A DNA stretch of 64,000 nt, from NCBI GenBank assembly GCA_031763025.1, contig JASSKH010000016.1:2046001-2110000 (forward strand). Direction: 5' to 3'. Numbering within the stretch: the stretch's first letter is position 1; each line of letters opens with the position of its first letter. The position numbers and the translations under genes were made by a program. This document shows, one piece after another, positions 12,841 through 26,100 of the stretch. The notes below the pieces were generated by a model that saw only the letters and a list, made by a program, of their open reading frames with translations, was not told the DNA's origin and did not search any database. The stretch is from Macrocystis pyrifera (taxonomy: Eukaryota > Sar > Phaeophyceae > Laminariales > Laminariaceae).

Positions 12841-13080
12841 ACCATACCCCTTGTTAACACCCCCCCTTGTTATCACACCCCTGCATTCTGGCCGGGGTCT
12901 GCTCACACTCACCCCATAGCAATCATTGATATACCGTTATCACACCCTCTCATTACCACCCCCCCTGAATCTGACCGGGGTCTGTTAACTCTCCTTATCA
13001 ACCAATAATGCCGTTAGCACACCCCCTCGTTACCACACCCCCTAGCTGCAGGGCTCTCGTGGATGGTGTTTATCACCGGG
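12841..13080. repeat. Right flanking direct repeat of the 12 kb element
   Basis: Same ordered words as 11630-11870, with the TTATCACACCCC and CTGACCGGGGTCTGTTAACT words present twice, so it is internally duplicated. Lies directly downstream of the helix-turn-helix remnant. Confidence 0.55.
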
Positions 13081-13110
13081 GATGCGTAGTACAGCACACC
13101 CTCCCACAAC

Positions 13111-13165
13111 CGCACACCCGGTGATTATATTTTTAAATGTTAAAATGATATCACCGGGGTGTGCT
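13111..13165. repeat. Small foldback unit GCACACCCGGTGAT...ATCACCGGGGTGTGC
   Basis: A ~53-base near-palindrome with 14-15 base arms. Related units are at 11957-12016 and, more decayed, at 10613-10675. An AATCACCGGGGTGTGC arm alone occurs at 11859-11876. Confidence 0.6.
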
Positions 13166-13199
13166 TTCTTCCGTGTGGTACGGTACACACGGTATGTAA

Positions 13200-15050
13200 G
13201 GACTAAAAGGAGTCTTCACCAGGAACACTACGGTCTGTTAAGTCACAGTGAATGGTGCCTGCTTCGTCGAGATGTAGCGATCGCGTACAGCACCTACTGC
13301 ATTTATTTGCAGACTGAACAAACTTCGATGGCAACAAACCCTGAACATGCTACGTCCGAACGAGGTCCGAGCCTATGCCGAGGGCCCACGTGATCGTCGA
13401 CGCGACGCGTTCTGAAAACACACGCCCCTGTTCTATCATACCTGGTACGATTCATGATTCATACCGTACACCTGATGCGATATCATACATACGTGTAAAA
13501 AATCACATGATGTGTACCTGCATGCCTGTTATAGTCTGCACCAGGTACGTAGTATGCTTGTTATCCTAGTTATTGTCTCCGGTCTTCTTTTTTGTCTCTC
13601 CCTTAAGCTCCCTCCTACAACATGCATTCAAAGTTGTAACTGAGATCCGGGGTCACATAGCAGGCTCTTCCCCCCCTTTCCCACTCAGCACTACGGCGGT
13701 GCGAGCCTCGCAGTTTTATCGCTATCAATACAGCAGATACAGAAGACTCTTTCCCTCGTCGACTATCAAAATCATCGAATTGCGCTGCTGTGTGCCTGTT
13801 TGCATCCCAATACATGCAGCAGTTTCCCACCTGCAAAATAGAAGTCGACACTTTGGTTGACAGGCTTAATTCTACGTTCGGTACATCTACAACTGCATTA
13901 CTCGTATATAGTCTGATGTATAACTACTCGCACAGGTACCGTCTCTGTCTGATATCGATTGCTCTCGTATTGCTCTGCTGTACCAGCAGTAGATCCCAGC
14001 GCTTTACGACCATCTCTCAACAACTCCACCTTGGCAATGACAAGCATAATACCGTGCAATAACAGGCACGTACAGCAGTAGTACAGAGTATTGTTTTTAA
14101 TAGTACATACGTACTGCTTGCTGTACGGGGGTATGTTCCACAGGGTACGCGTACACCGGTATGAAACGTTTCGTTTTTAGGTACCTGGCATGTACTTGCT
14201 GCTTGTACATGCATACACAGCGTAACAGACGAAGCTCACTGGACATCGATTGCCATAACTCAACCAAGAAACGGCTGCGTACTCTTGAATGCGCCAGGAA
14301 ATGAGTGTTCCAGCCCAGACAGAGCTCGTGCCCATGTTGCTACCGGCTACCAATGCTGTTCGCATCGTTCCCATGTTGGGGAAGCTAGTAAGCTCTCTGT
14401 GCAGCAGTATCTCTGTACGTACTCTTTTGGTAAAGGTCTCCGAGGTTCACGTGCATATACATGTATATACGAGTATATATAGAAAGGCGTTGTGGCAGCC
14501 ACAGTACATTTCCCACGCGGACACCCACCTATCGACGTTTAGCAGCATGTACAGGTCTTCTACTTCCGCCATCATCGTCCAGGTAAACCATGAAACGTAT
14601 CTCTGATGCCTGACAACCGGCCACAGCACCAGCCAGCACAGAGCACAGCACAGCGGTTTTTCACGAGGTTTCGATCCCGCTACAACATGGCCAACCGAGG
14701 TGTGGAACACCTTGGAATTTTCAAGGTAAATTTATACGAATGGGTACTGAATCTTTTAAAACTTTCGTCTGAAAGGTCGCAAAGATCTCTCGACTTATCG
14801 TCACGTGTTGCTGCTTCTTCATCATCCCTGCATCGTTCCACACCTTCGTTCCAAAAAACGGAATATCACCGGTGCGTCCGCAATTCCAACCCAACGCGCG
14901 CTCGCGAGGAAGTCGCACACTCCGCTGAACCGGTTCCTGCCCCCCTTCCCTCCGCTTCTTCCACGGCAATTCTCTTCTCCGTAACACACACCAGGTAGAG
15001 GGTACGACTATGTGGACGTAGTCTGACACTGTCACGTGAAATCGGACAGA
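13200..15050. other. Non-coding region
   Basis: No gene seen. Many scattered TACAGCAGTA, TACCTGGTA and TACGTA words. 13640-13700 (GGTCACATAGCAGGCTCTTC then a C-rich run) resembles 24590-24640. Confidence 0.45.
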
Positions 15051-15057
15051 CAATTGC

Positions 15058-15582
15058 GTGGCGATACCTGCGCCTCGGCTATTTTTATCAGACATGTCAA
15101 AATCTCTGGCGTTCAGGTCCGAGGCTTCGCGCGTCGGGCTCAAAGCCAGCCAACCTCCTGAGGACCCCCACGCGTCGCTGGGAATGCAGGGCCTCCGAAT
15201 ACACCAGCTCATGGACTCGCTGCAGGGGCACCAGGCGCGCCAAGACCCGGAGCTGCAGAACAAACTCCTAGAGCTTGAGCGAGTTTTGGGTGGCATCGAT
15301 CCATTGCTGGAAAAGGTCGAAAAAACGGCTAGATTGCGGCCACGAGCTGCCACGCGACAACTGCAGCGGTGCTCTAGGACGACGGGACAGCAGCAGCTCT
15401 GCCACCACTACCCCTCGGCGATCGTCCGGGGACAAGCAAGGGCGGACGGGGCGCGCGCGCCTTTCTACAGACGGGCTGCATGCAGTCGTAGACAGTGACG
15501 AGGAGTTGTTGATGCTGCTGAGCATCATGCATCGGGCACAAGTGGGTCGTCGGACAGCGATCTGGGCGATGTGAAAAAGGTG
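15058..15582 (+). CDS. Possible coding exon, unknown protein
   Basis: GC-rich island in AT-richer surroundings. Frame 1 reads LQNKLLELERVLGGIDPLLE with heptad-like leucines. A one-base shift at AAAAAA near 15318 leads to ELPRDNCSGALGRRDSSSSA and DGLHAVVDSDEELLMLLS, ending TGA at 15574. The antisense strand is also open. I do not recognise the protein. It could be a real exon with an assembly error, a pseudogene, or chance in GC-rich sequence. Confidence 0.35.
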
Positions 15583-15599
15583 CGTTGGGATATTGTAGC

Positions 15600-18040
15600 G
15601 TTTGTGTCTCTTGTGCCAGGCAGAGTTGCAAGCGGCCATTTGTTTTCTCCCCCCACTAGCTGGGGCTGAAGCATTGACCGCCCGGAGCTCCTGTTTTGTC
15701 GGTGTCGTTCGCTTTGGTTTGACGCGTTCCTGGCCTGGCTTCGCGAGGACAGTCGACAGGAGATGACTCACTATTTTCATTATGTTGCTTTATTTATAGG
15801 TATTTTTTTATTTATGATGTGGTATTTTCCCAGACAGAGTGTTGCCGAAAAGGTACGCTGCACACTGCAAGCAAGGACTGTCAGCCAAGCCGACCCTGCG
15901 GCATCGTGCAGCCACAACACAAGCACCTCCTCACAATCTGCCGATGCATGTATCCAACAACGGAGGCTTGAAAACAGATACCCCCGCCACTACCCCATGC
16001 TCCCACTAGCTGCGGCGTGTCGTCAAGGGACAGCGGGAGAGCGCGATTCAACCGGCGCGGCCTTCCCGTGCCCTTGTCAACGTTTCGAAATCGCAACATT
16101 TCAGTTACCAATTGTTTGTCTGTTCGCCCATCACACAGCTGCTTGTTGTTTGCTCGTTCGTTTGTTCATTTCTGTCCAATCGGGCGCTACGTACAATATG
16201 CTACATGAAAGTGTTTTATTTTTATACCCTGGTGGTGTTTTTTTGTACAAAAATTATGTTCTTTTCTGGTGGGAGAACAAACGAACGTGCGAAACTAAAC
16301 ACTGAACAACAAACATTATGACCAACGAACGAGAACGGGGGAGCAGAACCAGGAACGAATGTGAAGACGAATGAAAGGGTTGATGGCCTAGATCCCACTA
16401 CTGCTGTACGTCCTACTACTCGTACTGCTGTTGTAGGAAGCATCGTAGACCTGTAGAGTGAGGAAGGAGTGAGCATGGCAGACAGACCGATCGAGCTCAG
16501 AGCGAGAGAGTGTTTGCTGACGGGGTGCACGCTTATATTTTCTTTTGATATTTTTTAAGGTGTAAATTGCATACGATACGATACCTCGATGCAGGGGGGG
16601 CGTGTGTGGTTCACATTAAAAACAAGGTAGTTGGTATATGTATATGTTTAGTATGTCTTTGGTAGAAAGAACGGTTTAATGTGAAGAAAACAACAACACA
16701 ACAATAGTTTGTAGGTGGGTGCTGGTGTTTGGCCTAGAACACGGAACACATCACTGCATGGTGACGCGAACGAGCGGGTTTCCTATCTGCTATCAATTGA
16801 CTTTCATTGTGGCCGATCTGGTCCTGAATGCCCCGAGCTACGTATTGCGAATGTCACCGCCGTACTGCGTACAATACGTACCGTATTTGGCTATTAAAAT
16901 AGTCAATATTATAATATCATCGTATTGGTATCTCATCGTCATATCTCATATTTTGCAGGGTCCTCTCATCCTCTCGCTCTGTCACTGCGGTGTGCGAGCG
17001 ATACTTCCATGCCCACGTACACGTGTACGTAACCCCTTACTTGTACTTGTACAGTCCGTCGATACGCATCAGGTTGGTATGAATAAATATCATTGATTCG
17101 AACGCTTCTAAAACAAACGGAAAATACCTCCGACATACCACGATCTGTCTGTCTACAGCAGTAGATCGTCTACTACTACTGTAGATCCTATTAATAACCT
17201 GCCGCTATTATTTGTTGTGCAGGATCTGTAGACTACAACCCAGGAACCTTGTTATAGATCATGCAGATTAGACGGCTCCCACCCGGCAGCATGCGGTAGA
17301 TCCTACAGCAGTACAAGATCAGGGATAGATCTGCCCTGTGTCATATACGTGACGATCATCGAGTAAAATCTGTCCGACTGGTCGGATCAACGGATTGACC
17401 AAGGATTGACAAGCAAAAGTGGGTCCACAACATCAGGTTCATGCGCGCACATGTCTGTTGCTCGCTCACTGCGGCGGTATTGCCGAAGTGCTCGTCTGCA
17501 GGTGTAGCACCATGTGAGTACTTGAAAGCGGAGGCGATTTTTCTTCTACTAGTATACCAGGCAGGTACCTGCTACCGGGTTAATATTAATAACGTACATG
17601 TGAAACATACATCCAAGCTCAAAAATGAATATATCTACATACCCGGTACCTTGGTGTATGATGACTGCTGTACGGCACGAGGTAGTACCGCTATGCTGTA
17701 CGAAACGAGTTGATGTTGTCAAAAGAAATTATCTCGAAATTGCCACGAAAACCTTTGATCCTTATAGTACCTTGCCGTGCACGTGAAAACGTACGAGTGG
17801 AGGTACATGATACCTGACAGCAGTTCGTAGCTCTATCTACACCGAAACGCCTACAACCACAATTATTCGTGTGAAAGGAGTACCGGTGTGCAGTATCAAC
17901 AATGCTGACCAGTGAACAAGCAGGGCTCCACGGAAATCCTGATCGTGGCCGGTGCCAATACCAAGTCAATTCCCACGACCTCCGAGACATACATGGAAGT
18001 GCTTCGACGCCATTGTTGATAATTATCGTCGTCGACGAGG
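15600..18040. other. Non-coding region
   Basis: No supported gene. Contains a copy of the GAACGGTTTAATG word (16664-16688) and a GATC-rich dispersed repeat (17140-17370). ORFs up to 180 codons at 15763-16305 lack recognisable features. Confidence 0.45.
17140..17370. repeat. GATC-rich dispersed repeat family 4, copy 1
   Basis: CCAGGAACCTTGTTATAGAT, CATGCAGATTAGACGGCTCC, CACCCGGCAGCATGCGG and ACAAGATCAGGGATAGATCT recur in order at 32640-32790 and 50955-51060. Confidence 0.55.
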
Positions 18041-18385
18041 GAACCAAATGCTGAACTCGTCTCGCGATAAAGTAGAAGGCATGCAGTGCGGGGGACGGGG
18101 GGGGGCGGACGGTGCATGCTATGTGCCATCGGATCTGTTTCAGAGATATGCAAGGGAAAGAGCTGAAGAAAGCAGTGCAAAGATAATGAAGATGAAATGC
18201 ACCCACCCCAGAATAAAATGCTGCGCTCGTCTCACGATGATAACGAAGGCATGTACGCGTAGTGCGGGGGGGGGGGGGGGGGGGGGGGGAGTGCCTACTG
18301 ACTGTGTGTCCCAGAACGAGTTACGAAAGGGAAGGAGCTGGAGAAAGAAGTGCGAAGATAACAGATGGGATTAATACCCACCCAC
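18040..18385 (+). repeat. Tandem duplication, two ~165-base units
   Basis: Unit 1: AAATGCTGAACTCGTCTCGC, GCATGCAGTGCGGGGGACGG, GGGAAAGAGCTGAAGAAAGC. Unit 2: AAATGCTGCGCTCGTCTCAC, GCATGTACGCGTAGTGCGGG, GGGAAGGAGCTGGAGAAAGA. The second has a 24-base poly(G) (18266-18289) in place of the G-rich stretch. The first part also resembles the body of SINE family 1 downstream. Confidence 0.7.
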
Positions 18386-18451
18386 CATCGGTCTTCCTTC
18401 ATCCCTCTCCCAACACGTATTGAATCGTAATCTCCTGTTGTCTAAGACCAA

Positions 18452-18794
18452 GCCGGCGTCCCCGGTGGCTTGGTAGGTGGTCCGCGTGCCTGTCAAGATC
18501 AATTTCGTGGGTTCAAGTTTCACCGAGTGCATGCTCATAGCGACTTTTTCTTGCATAAAAAATTGATAAATGGAAAGCGCGAGAGCGTGAGTTGGCTACA
18601 TTCGATGAAAATCGACGAGCAGTGGGAATGCTGAACCCTATGCGCGATAAAAAATAAAGGCACGTACCGGGGGGGAGAAGGGACGACACCTGTGACCACG
18701 GCTTGTCCAGAAGATCGTCGAGGGTAAAACCTCCTACGAGTGGGCTGGAAAGTAAAAGTGATGAATCAAAAAAATAAAAAAAAAATAAAAAAAA
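18452..18794 (+). mobile_element. tRNA-derived SINE family 1, copy 1
   Basis: Has a Pol III-like head with A box TGGCTTGGTAGG (18466-18477) and B box GGTTCAAGTTT (18510-18520), a shared body with CTGAACCCTATGCGCGATAA, and an A-rich tail ending 18794. About 340 bases match copy 2 at 21090. The head is not a foldable tRNA gene. Confidence 0.75.
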
Positions 18795-18799
18795 GGAAC

Positions 18800-20100
18800 A
18801 GCGCACGAATTCATTTCGTTCCGACAACTTTTAGATATTCTCACGCGAGGAATTATAAAGTAGCAGTCCGTCTCCCCTGCCCTAGGACGTATGTTGGCAA
18901 CGCTGGTTTTGTCTCCGAATCGGCAGCGGCACATCAGCGTCGCTAAGGGCTCCTGAAACAGATGGCTGGCTGGCTGATTGGTGGCTCTTTGTCCCTCCTC
19001 TGTCTATACCTACCACATGCAGTTTCTCGTCGTTGTTGCCACCGGTGACCTGATAACCCGCAAGATGACCCATCGGGACAATTTTTCGGTCTTTTTTTTT
19101 CCAAAAAAAAAAAGGGGGGGGGGGCACGTATCATATCATACAACGAAAATTATTGCTTTCTGTGTTATAAACGTTAAACCGTTCTTTTTCACCCCTCGAC
19201 GCTTTTGGAAAGATCTCGGTCGTGGAGATATTTTCAGAGACGGAGGGAGGCGGCATCACGCCGCGTTTTTCGCGCCCTCCTCTTTCGTCGAGAAATAATA
19301 ATCAGCTTTGAAACGTTGACGTTCTGTGTTTCCTTGGTTGGTGCGTGTTACCAGGAGGGTGTACGGTGTGTCCAGTCAAATTCTTGCACACGGTTCGACG
19401 ACGGGTAGAAATAACGGTTTCGATGCCGAGAACACACCCAGCAGTCAAAATGCATGCTTGTGCCGTCCTTCTGTTTGCTCTCCTTCATGGCTCGTAGCTC
19501 GCGGGGTGGGAAGACGTGCTTTGGTAGGAGGAATATACTGGGTTTTCACCGTATATGCTTGGTGTCTGTCTCCTTTCCGCTATCTCAGTATGCTGTCTAT
19601 GCGTGCGTGCCGGTTATGCTGTCTTGTGTACTAACGAGGCTGTACTATTGCTGTAGTCTACCAGGTACCTCTCTTTGATAGGAGGAATAATCAGCTCGGA
19701 CACATGTGATGGATGTCGACGGGTAGAATCAGCGGTTTAATGCGAAGAACACACATACTCTATTAATATTCGTAGTCACGTACTTTGCTCTGCAACAATA
19801 GTTACTGCTGCTCCGTGATAAATAACTCCTGTCTGTAACGAACACGTTTGTCGTCGCGTTTCATTCCTGTTCTTTCTTCGTTTTTTGCGTTGTTTTGTCG
19901 CCGTTTTCGTCTGCCTGTCGTTTGTTGTCCTGTGTCTATTGTCTGTCTTGTCTTTGGTCTGTCGCCTGTCTTCGGTCTTCCTCTTTCCATCGGCGCGCGT
20001 GTGCGGAATGAATATATGCATGCATGCATGCGCATACGATGCTGATGATGGTGTATTCATCGATTGCCTGGAACACCAACGCGTACCTGGTACGGTAATA
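18800..20100. other. Region upstream of the first MORN exon
   Basis: No gene identified. Carries three copies of the GAACGGTTTAATG word (19160, 19404, 19723), and a T/G-rich stretch 19850-19990. The 5' end or an upstream exon of the MORN gene should lie here if exon 1 is internal, but none is recognisable. Confidence 0.45.
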
Positions 20101-20113
20101 GGTGTGGGTCTCG

Positions 20114-20194
20114 ATGAAATTCGATGCTGGTCTTCCGCATGGAGTCGGGGACTACGTGGGTTACGCGACTGAGGATGGCATTCCACACGGACAG
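20114..20194 (+). CDS. MORN module A exon 1
   Basis: Encodes 27 residues beginning MKFDAGLPHGVGDYVG and ending GIPHGQ, then donor GTGTGA. It contains two half-MORN signatures (LPHGVGDYVG, DGIPHGQ). Eighteen of 26 positions match exon 1 of module B, which is strong evidence that it is coding although it lies 9 kb upstream of the next exon. An AG directly upstream at 20100-20101 would also permit an internal exon starting at 20102. Confidence 0.75.
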
Positions 20195-23100
20195 GTGTGA
20201 CGCTCTCAACTTTCACCGCTACCATGAACACTACTGTACCGTTTACTATTTAATACTATCAATACTACGTACATCGTTAATATTCAGGGTACTTGTATCT
20301 GCTGTGAACTGGTGTGCGGTGGTGGAATTACGAGTATATAGTGCGGACAATGCAACCCAACCAAGTGCCAGGTATGTTTTGTTTCTCGGTTCTAGGGAGC
20401 GTTACGGCGTTCGACGGACGCTTGAGGCAGCTCGAAAGCAAATAGGCACGCCAGGGGACAGCACTTTCATCGATTCAAGACAGACATCAACCTTGCCTGG
20501 GCATAACTTGGCTGACACCAAACTATTAATAATAGGTTGGCAGACATGAACTTTGCATTGACATGCCTTGACTGGCACCAAACTGATACCTAGGTTTTAG
20601 TGTAGAACACTCGCCCCTACCCCCTTGACCCATTCTGGGTGTTGGAGATAGCCACCGAAACGATACGATGATCAGTTTGGTGTTTCCAACCGTCTATTAA
20701 TACTAATAATATTAATAGTGGTAGCCTTCGAGCAGCGGGAGCGCCGAGTAGTAGGGCTATATAGGATATAGATCATGTTCGGCCCCGTTCTGTGCGACTT
20801 ATTGCCTTGTAGCTCCAAGACCAGCTTGTATCATCCCTGGATCATGCAGTGGCCGTTGCTGTAATCGTCAGTTTTTTGGCGCCAAAATTTTCCCTCTAAG
20901 GTTCCAAGAGCGTCAACAGCGCACGTTTTGCCCTGCTGGACTTGTCTCTTGAACATCCTTGCTCGAAAGGGGTCCTCAATTCTGTTGGCGCCGTCAACAT
21001 TACACACAAACTTTCGCTCGCTCTAATGCGTACTGGGTATTGTGCAACTGCTGCAGTTAGTTGGTCCACCGTTTTTGGTTGTACATGCGCGCCGGCGTCC
21101 CCGGTGGCTTGGTAGGTGGTCCGCGAGCCTATCAAGACCAATTTCGTGGGTTCGAGTCTCACCGAGTGCATGCTTGTAAGGACTTTTTCTTGCATGAAAT
21201 TGATTAGCGGAAGAGCGTGAGTTAGCTGTACACTCGAAGAAAACCGACGAGAAGTGGGAATGCTGAACCCTATGCGCGATAAAAATTAAAGGCACGTACC
21301 GGGGGGGAGAAGCGACGACACCTGCGACCACGGCTTGTCCAGAAGATCGCTGAGGGTAAAACCTCCTACGAGTTAGGCTGGAAATAAAAATGATGATTAA
21401 AAAAAATAAAATACAAAAATGCGGGTATGACAAGCACAGAGCACAGAGGAGCTTGTAAAATAGCATATACCCAACAAATATAGACAGCTGTACTGCTGTT
21501 GTACGCATTCCATTCGTGCGATACGCGCGTGCGTGAGCGCAGTAGAACTGGACCCTATTTTATTTTGGGACAAACTAATCGGAATTTGTCTATTAATATG
21601 AGATTAGTTGTGCACCAGAGTAAGGGTTACGCACGTACATATGTACCAGTAGTTTTTTTCACGGGCCTGATACGCTCGTGCTGCCCCACCGTTGTAGAGG
21701 GCGCACCCAATACGTCATGTAACGCGATCGTGTGATGTTCTCACAGTCACAGTATCACTTCACTGACACAGGACAATCCTGCCTGTGGTGACGAAACAGG
21801 CCGTCAAACCAAATGCATCTCGATGGCAGAAAACAACGAAGTACAAAATACGAGTAGTGCGCACGACATCATACCACTCCGTAAGGGAAACCATACTATT
21901 AATACTATTATTACGGGGGACCATAGTAAACAGGACCTACAAGCAGTAGTAGAGACAAAAACCTCTGTGTTTCCGTATTTTTACTGACAGTATTTCGTCC
22001 TATTTACGATGGTTCCCCGTAATAGTAACGAGCTGCTGCGGTACACCATCCTACATCACTTGCAACCAAATAACGCCAGGAACACATCCATTTATGGTAT
22101 AGTATGTTACTCGAAAAAAAGAAAAGGGAAAGGAAGAAGAAAAACACGAAGAGGGAACAGAAAGATAATGAAAAAAAAAAAAAAAAAAAAAACACAGGTA
22201 GAGAAATATTCAAACATGCGCTCAGGGCCAGGCGAAGGAAGTCCCGAGGACAGGGTTGCTTGTTTTGCTGGCACGATCAGTCTTATTATTTAGGCACGTT
22301 GATAGACCAACAACCTACATGAGGACGTGCATTAATATTATTAAATAATACCAGTACGTAGTGCTCTATCAGTATGATACCTGTACGGCGGTGTGGACGT
22401 ACACGTAAATTTGTATTCCGATTGGTCGTGCGTGATGAACCAGACATAATTGTATCATGTAAGGTACCAGGTACAAGTATATTATGAGTCTGAGAATATG
22501 ACATGATGAACATGGAGGACGAAAAATAATACTGGTGTGAGATTCGGAAGGAAATGGAAATTGATTTGCTTGTGATAACGTGATGACCGATTGTCTGGCG
22601 CGTCTTGTGTTTGACCTCTTCGAAATACTTCTTCGAAATACGAGTACCGACGCATACATCAGAAACCGCTGTGCTGCTGTGCAGCTGTGCAAGCGCCTGC
22701 GTGCTGGATGCAGGCAGGTATCGTTCACCTCATAATAGCTTGGATATTCTGTATTGTTGTGTTGTTCTTCACATGAAACCGTTCTGTGTACAGGTACCGT
22801 CGAGGTCTACAGGTAGACAATGTTATGCCTGTTGGTATACATGTTGTCTATAATAGTCTACTAATTAATACCAGGTACTTACTACCTGTGGTTGGAAGTG
22901 GTATACGTAGTCTATTAATAGCAGTTCTGCTGTAGTGTTAATATTGATAGTGGTAGTGGCAGCAACAGCAGCCGTGGGCAGCAAGCCTTATGTATGAAGC
23001 AAGCCTTACGACCAGCAGAAGCGCTTTTACTTCCTACAGCAGCAGTGCAGTGCAGTGCAGTGAGTCATCAGACAGATATTGCCATCCTGCAGAGTATAAA

Positions 23101-26100
23101 TACCTGGTACCTGGTATACTGGTATTATCTAGAAGAGTTATTGTGGTGCTTGGTGCCTGGCTACGAAACGCCCGCGAATTCCTTTTGTTTCATCCCGTGC
23201 ATACCTACTGCTGTACGAAATTATCACAAGCGTGCAAAGTATTCGTATTCATGATCAATAGTTTCTCAAGTCTTTTCTACCCGTACCTGGCACTCTTCAA
23301 TGTGGGCGCCAGGCGATCGATCGATTGCGAGCAAAATTATTGCGAGCAAAATTATTACTGGTACACGTAAATCCGAGTACCCTGTATACGTATATACTAT
23401 TAATAGGTGCCCGCACCAAACGTAACCATACGTGCTTTCATACAATCTTGCTGTACAGGCGTACAACAATAGCAGTGTACTACACTATTAATATTAATAG
23501 TAATATTTAGAGTACCCACATTTCGCATTTCGGTACAGTAGTAGTTCAGCAGATTCCTGGTACGGCCAGATTGAGGATTAGCCAACACCTGGTTCCGGCA
23601 GTTTGTCGGCCGTAGCGCTTCGTCTTGCGGTGCTTGTGGATGGTAGATCCCCCCTATCCGTGGTACCAGGCATAAGTTATTAATTGTTGTACTCTTTTAA
23701 TATTGAGTTAATATTAATAGTGAGTAAGCGATACGAATCATTGGTTCATGGATGATAATGGATGACCCATTGACGGTTCGTTGATCGATGAACAGTTCGT
23801 TGACCCGCCGATTCATCTCTCACCGCTCTCTCTCTCGCTGCTCGCTCATGTTCGTAAGACATTCACCGACGGCCCGTGGCTCTACTATTATATCAATCAA
23901 CTAAAATCTGATCTGCGGACAAGTGTGTGGGATGCGGGATGCGATAATCAGCAGTGGATGACGTGGACATGAACTGCTGTATTTGTAGACACGAGCCTGT
24001 CAGGGAAGTTCGCACGTCGACGCCGTTACCGACCCTGCTCCCACTTGAGAACCTGTTCCCCCTTATGAAATACAGCAATACAGCAGCAGTAGTGGTGCAG
24101 AAATGAAACTAGCCGCCGGCATGGCCCACTCTTTTTACTTAGTCAAGTGTTCCCCGGGATGCATATTTCCCTTTTTCCTTCCCGTTTCTTCCCCCTTGCA
24201 CGTCCATTTTGGCTCATGCTCGGGGTATGTCTCTGAGCTTTGGCTTCCCGTTTTATTTATTTATTTGGGATTCCTCTCCTTTTCTTTTTCGGTTTGGTTG
24301 CTTTTCTTTCTTTATGGTGTATTTTGGTTGCTGGCGTAGGTATGCATGTTGTGTCGGCCGCACCTAGTGCGAAGGCATGGTATTGCGTAGGATATTAATG
24401 CATTACGGTGTGTTATCTCTGTGTCGTAGTCTGTGACCACAGAGCTCGTATCTTTCTAGGGTGAAGAATCAGCACGGACACGACGAGTTAGGGTGAAGAA
24501 TCAGCACGGAAACGACGAGTAGAAGAACGGTTTCATGTGAAGAACACACACGCAACTCGAGGTATATGTTTATAGTCGTACGTATTTAAGGGTCACACAG
24601 CAGGTTCTCCCCCCCCCTCCCCACCACGATCCATGCCTTACATTTTTTTTTATCGAGAAGACTTTATCCCCTTTTCCCCTCGTCGACTCCGGTCGATCCT
24701 GCTCCCACGCGGCTTTTTCCACCATGATCGGGGTTTCCACCGGAACGGCCACAACAAAAGCGAGAACAATTCTAAAAGTAACATGGTGTAATAGTGTCGG
24801 ATACTGCTGCTGTGGTTTTCTCCCCACCCATTTCGTGTCCACAAATATTATGGTTGCACCCGGTGATGATGATGCTGACGGCGTCTCAATATCTCTGACT
24901 GCTGTTCGTGGCGTAGTTTTGTGGACCACATAAATTGTATCTCTCTAGGATTGAAGAATCGGCACGGACACTGGTTGAATTCTATGTCGACGTGTACAAA
25001 GAACGGTTTAATGCGAAGAACACAACATTGAACGACCGACCAATCGAAACAAAAACACATCCGCCACTTTTTCCCTATTTTTCACCTGTATTTTCTATTT
25101 ACACTATTAATAGTTTCTTCTTTACTCTTACGTATTATTTTAGGATATGTATGAAGATGAGGATCGTCATAACGCCCGTATAACAAACACCCAAAAAACA
25201 CGCCCCGTCTGAGGATTATGGAAACCGTTTTTGTCTCAACGACGGGGATGTTGCACACTAACGTACTAACCCCGAGCGATGCGTCTACCGAAAGGTCTCG
25301 GCGAGATGATTCCCAAACCACCATGTTTGTTCTGTGTGTCCCCAATTTTCAGATTGAACAAGTCGGGGAATTTTATTCCAGAGGGTGTCTTGTCTCGAGC
25401 GTGATGTGTACACGGCCTTTCACTTCACTATTTCGGGGGACCATAATAAATAGGACCAAATATTGTTGGTAACAAGAGGTAATTATGTATAGGTTTTTGT
25501 GTATACGGTAGGTCCTATTTACTATGGTCCCCCGTAATATTAATGTGGGTTTTAGCCTAAATCAGCTATACCTGGCCAGTTTTCGGCCAAAATCAGTTAC
25601 ATTCTAAAAACAAGTACAAAACACACCCTTGGAGCCCTGTTATTGGCCAGGCTGACATCGTAACTGGGTTTGGCTCGAAAAAGCCAAGGTATACCTGATT
25701 TTTTCTACTCTCTCTAGCTTTCAAGTGATTTTGGCCAACTTTGAACCAATCACAGAGACCATACGTACACTGTTTTCTTTCCGTATGCGTATGCCCTCCC
25801 TCGGTTGAAATTCTTGTGTATTGACGTATAAACTCTGCACTCGTACGTCGTACGTAAAAGTACGTATATACATGCATACTCGCTGTGGTCACATTTCTAC
25901 TTCGGGGTGTGCGATGTGCTTCAGTTAGTTGTTGTGTGTACTCTGTTGTTTTCTATATTCACAGCATTCTTTACAGCACCATGGCCACACGGCATTTCGT
26001 CTGCACCACCCCGCGTCGAGGTGGTCTGAGGTTTGGTACGTCAAGATAATTTCGTGCCGAGCAGGCGGTTCCCCGAGGACGGTCTGGAAGCTTTAAAGCT

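Noticed and set aside
22104..22322. Lys/Arg-rich ORF
   Set aside because: It is the translation of an A-rich low-complexity stretch directly after MITE copy 2.
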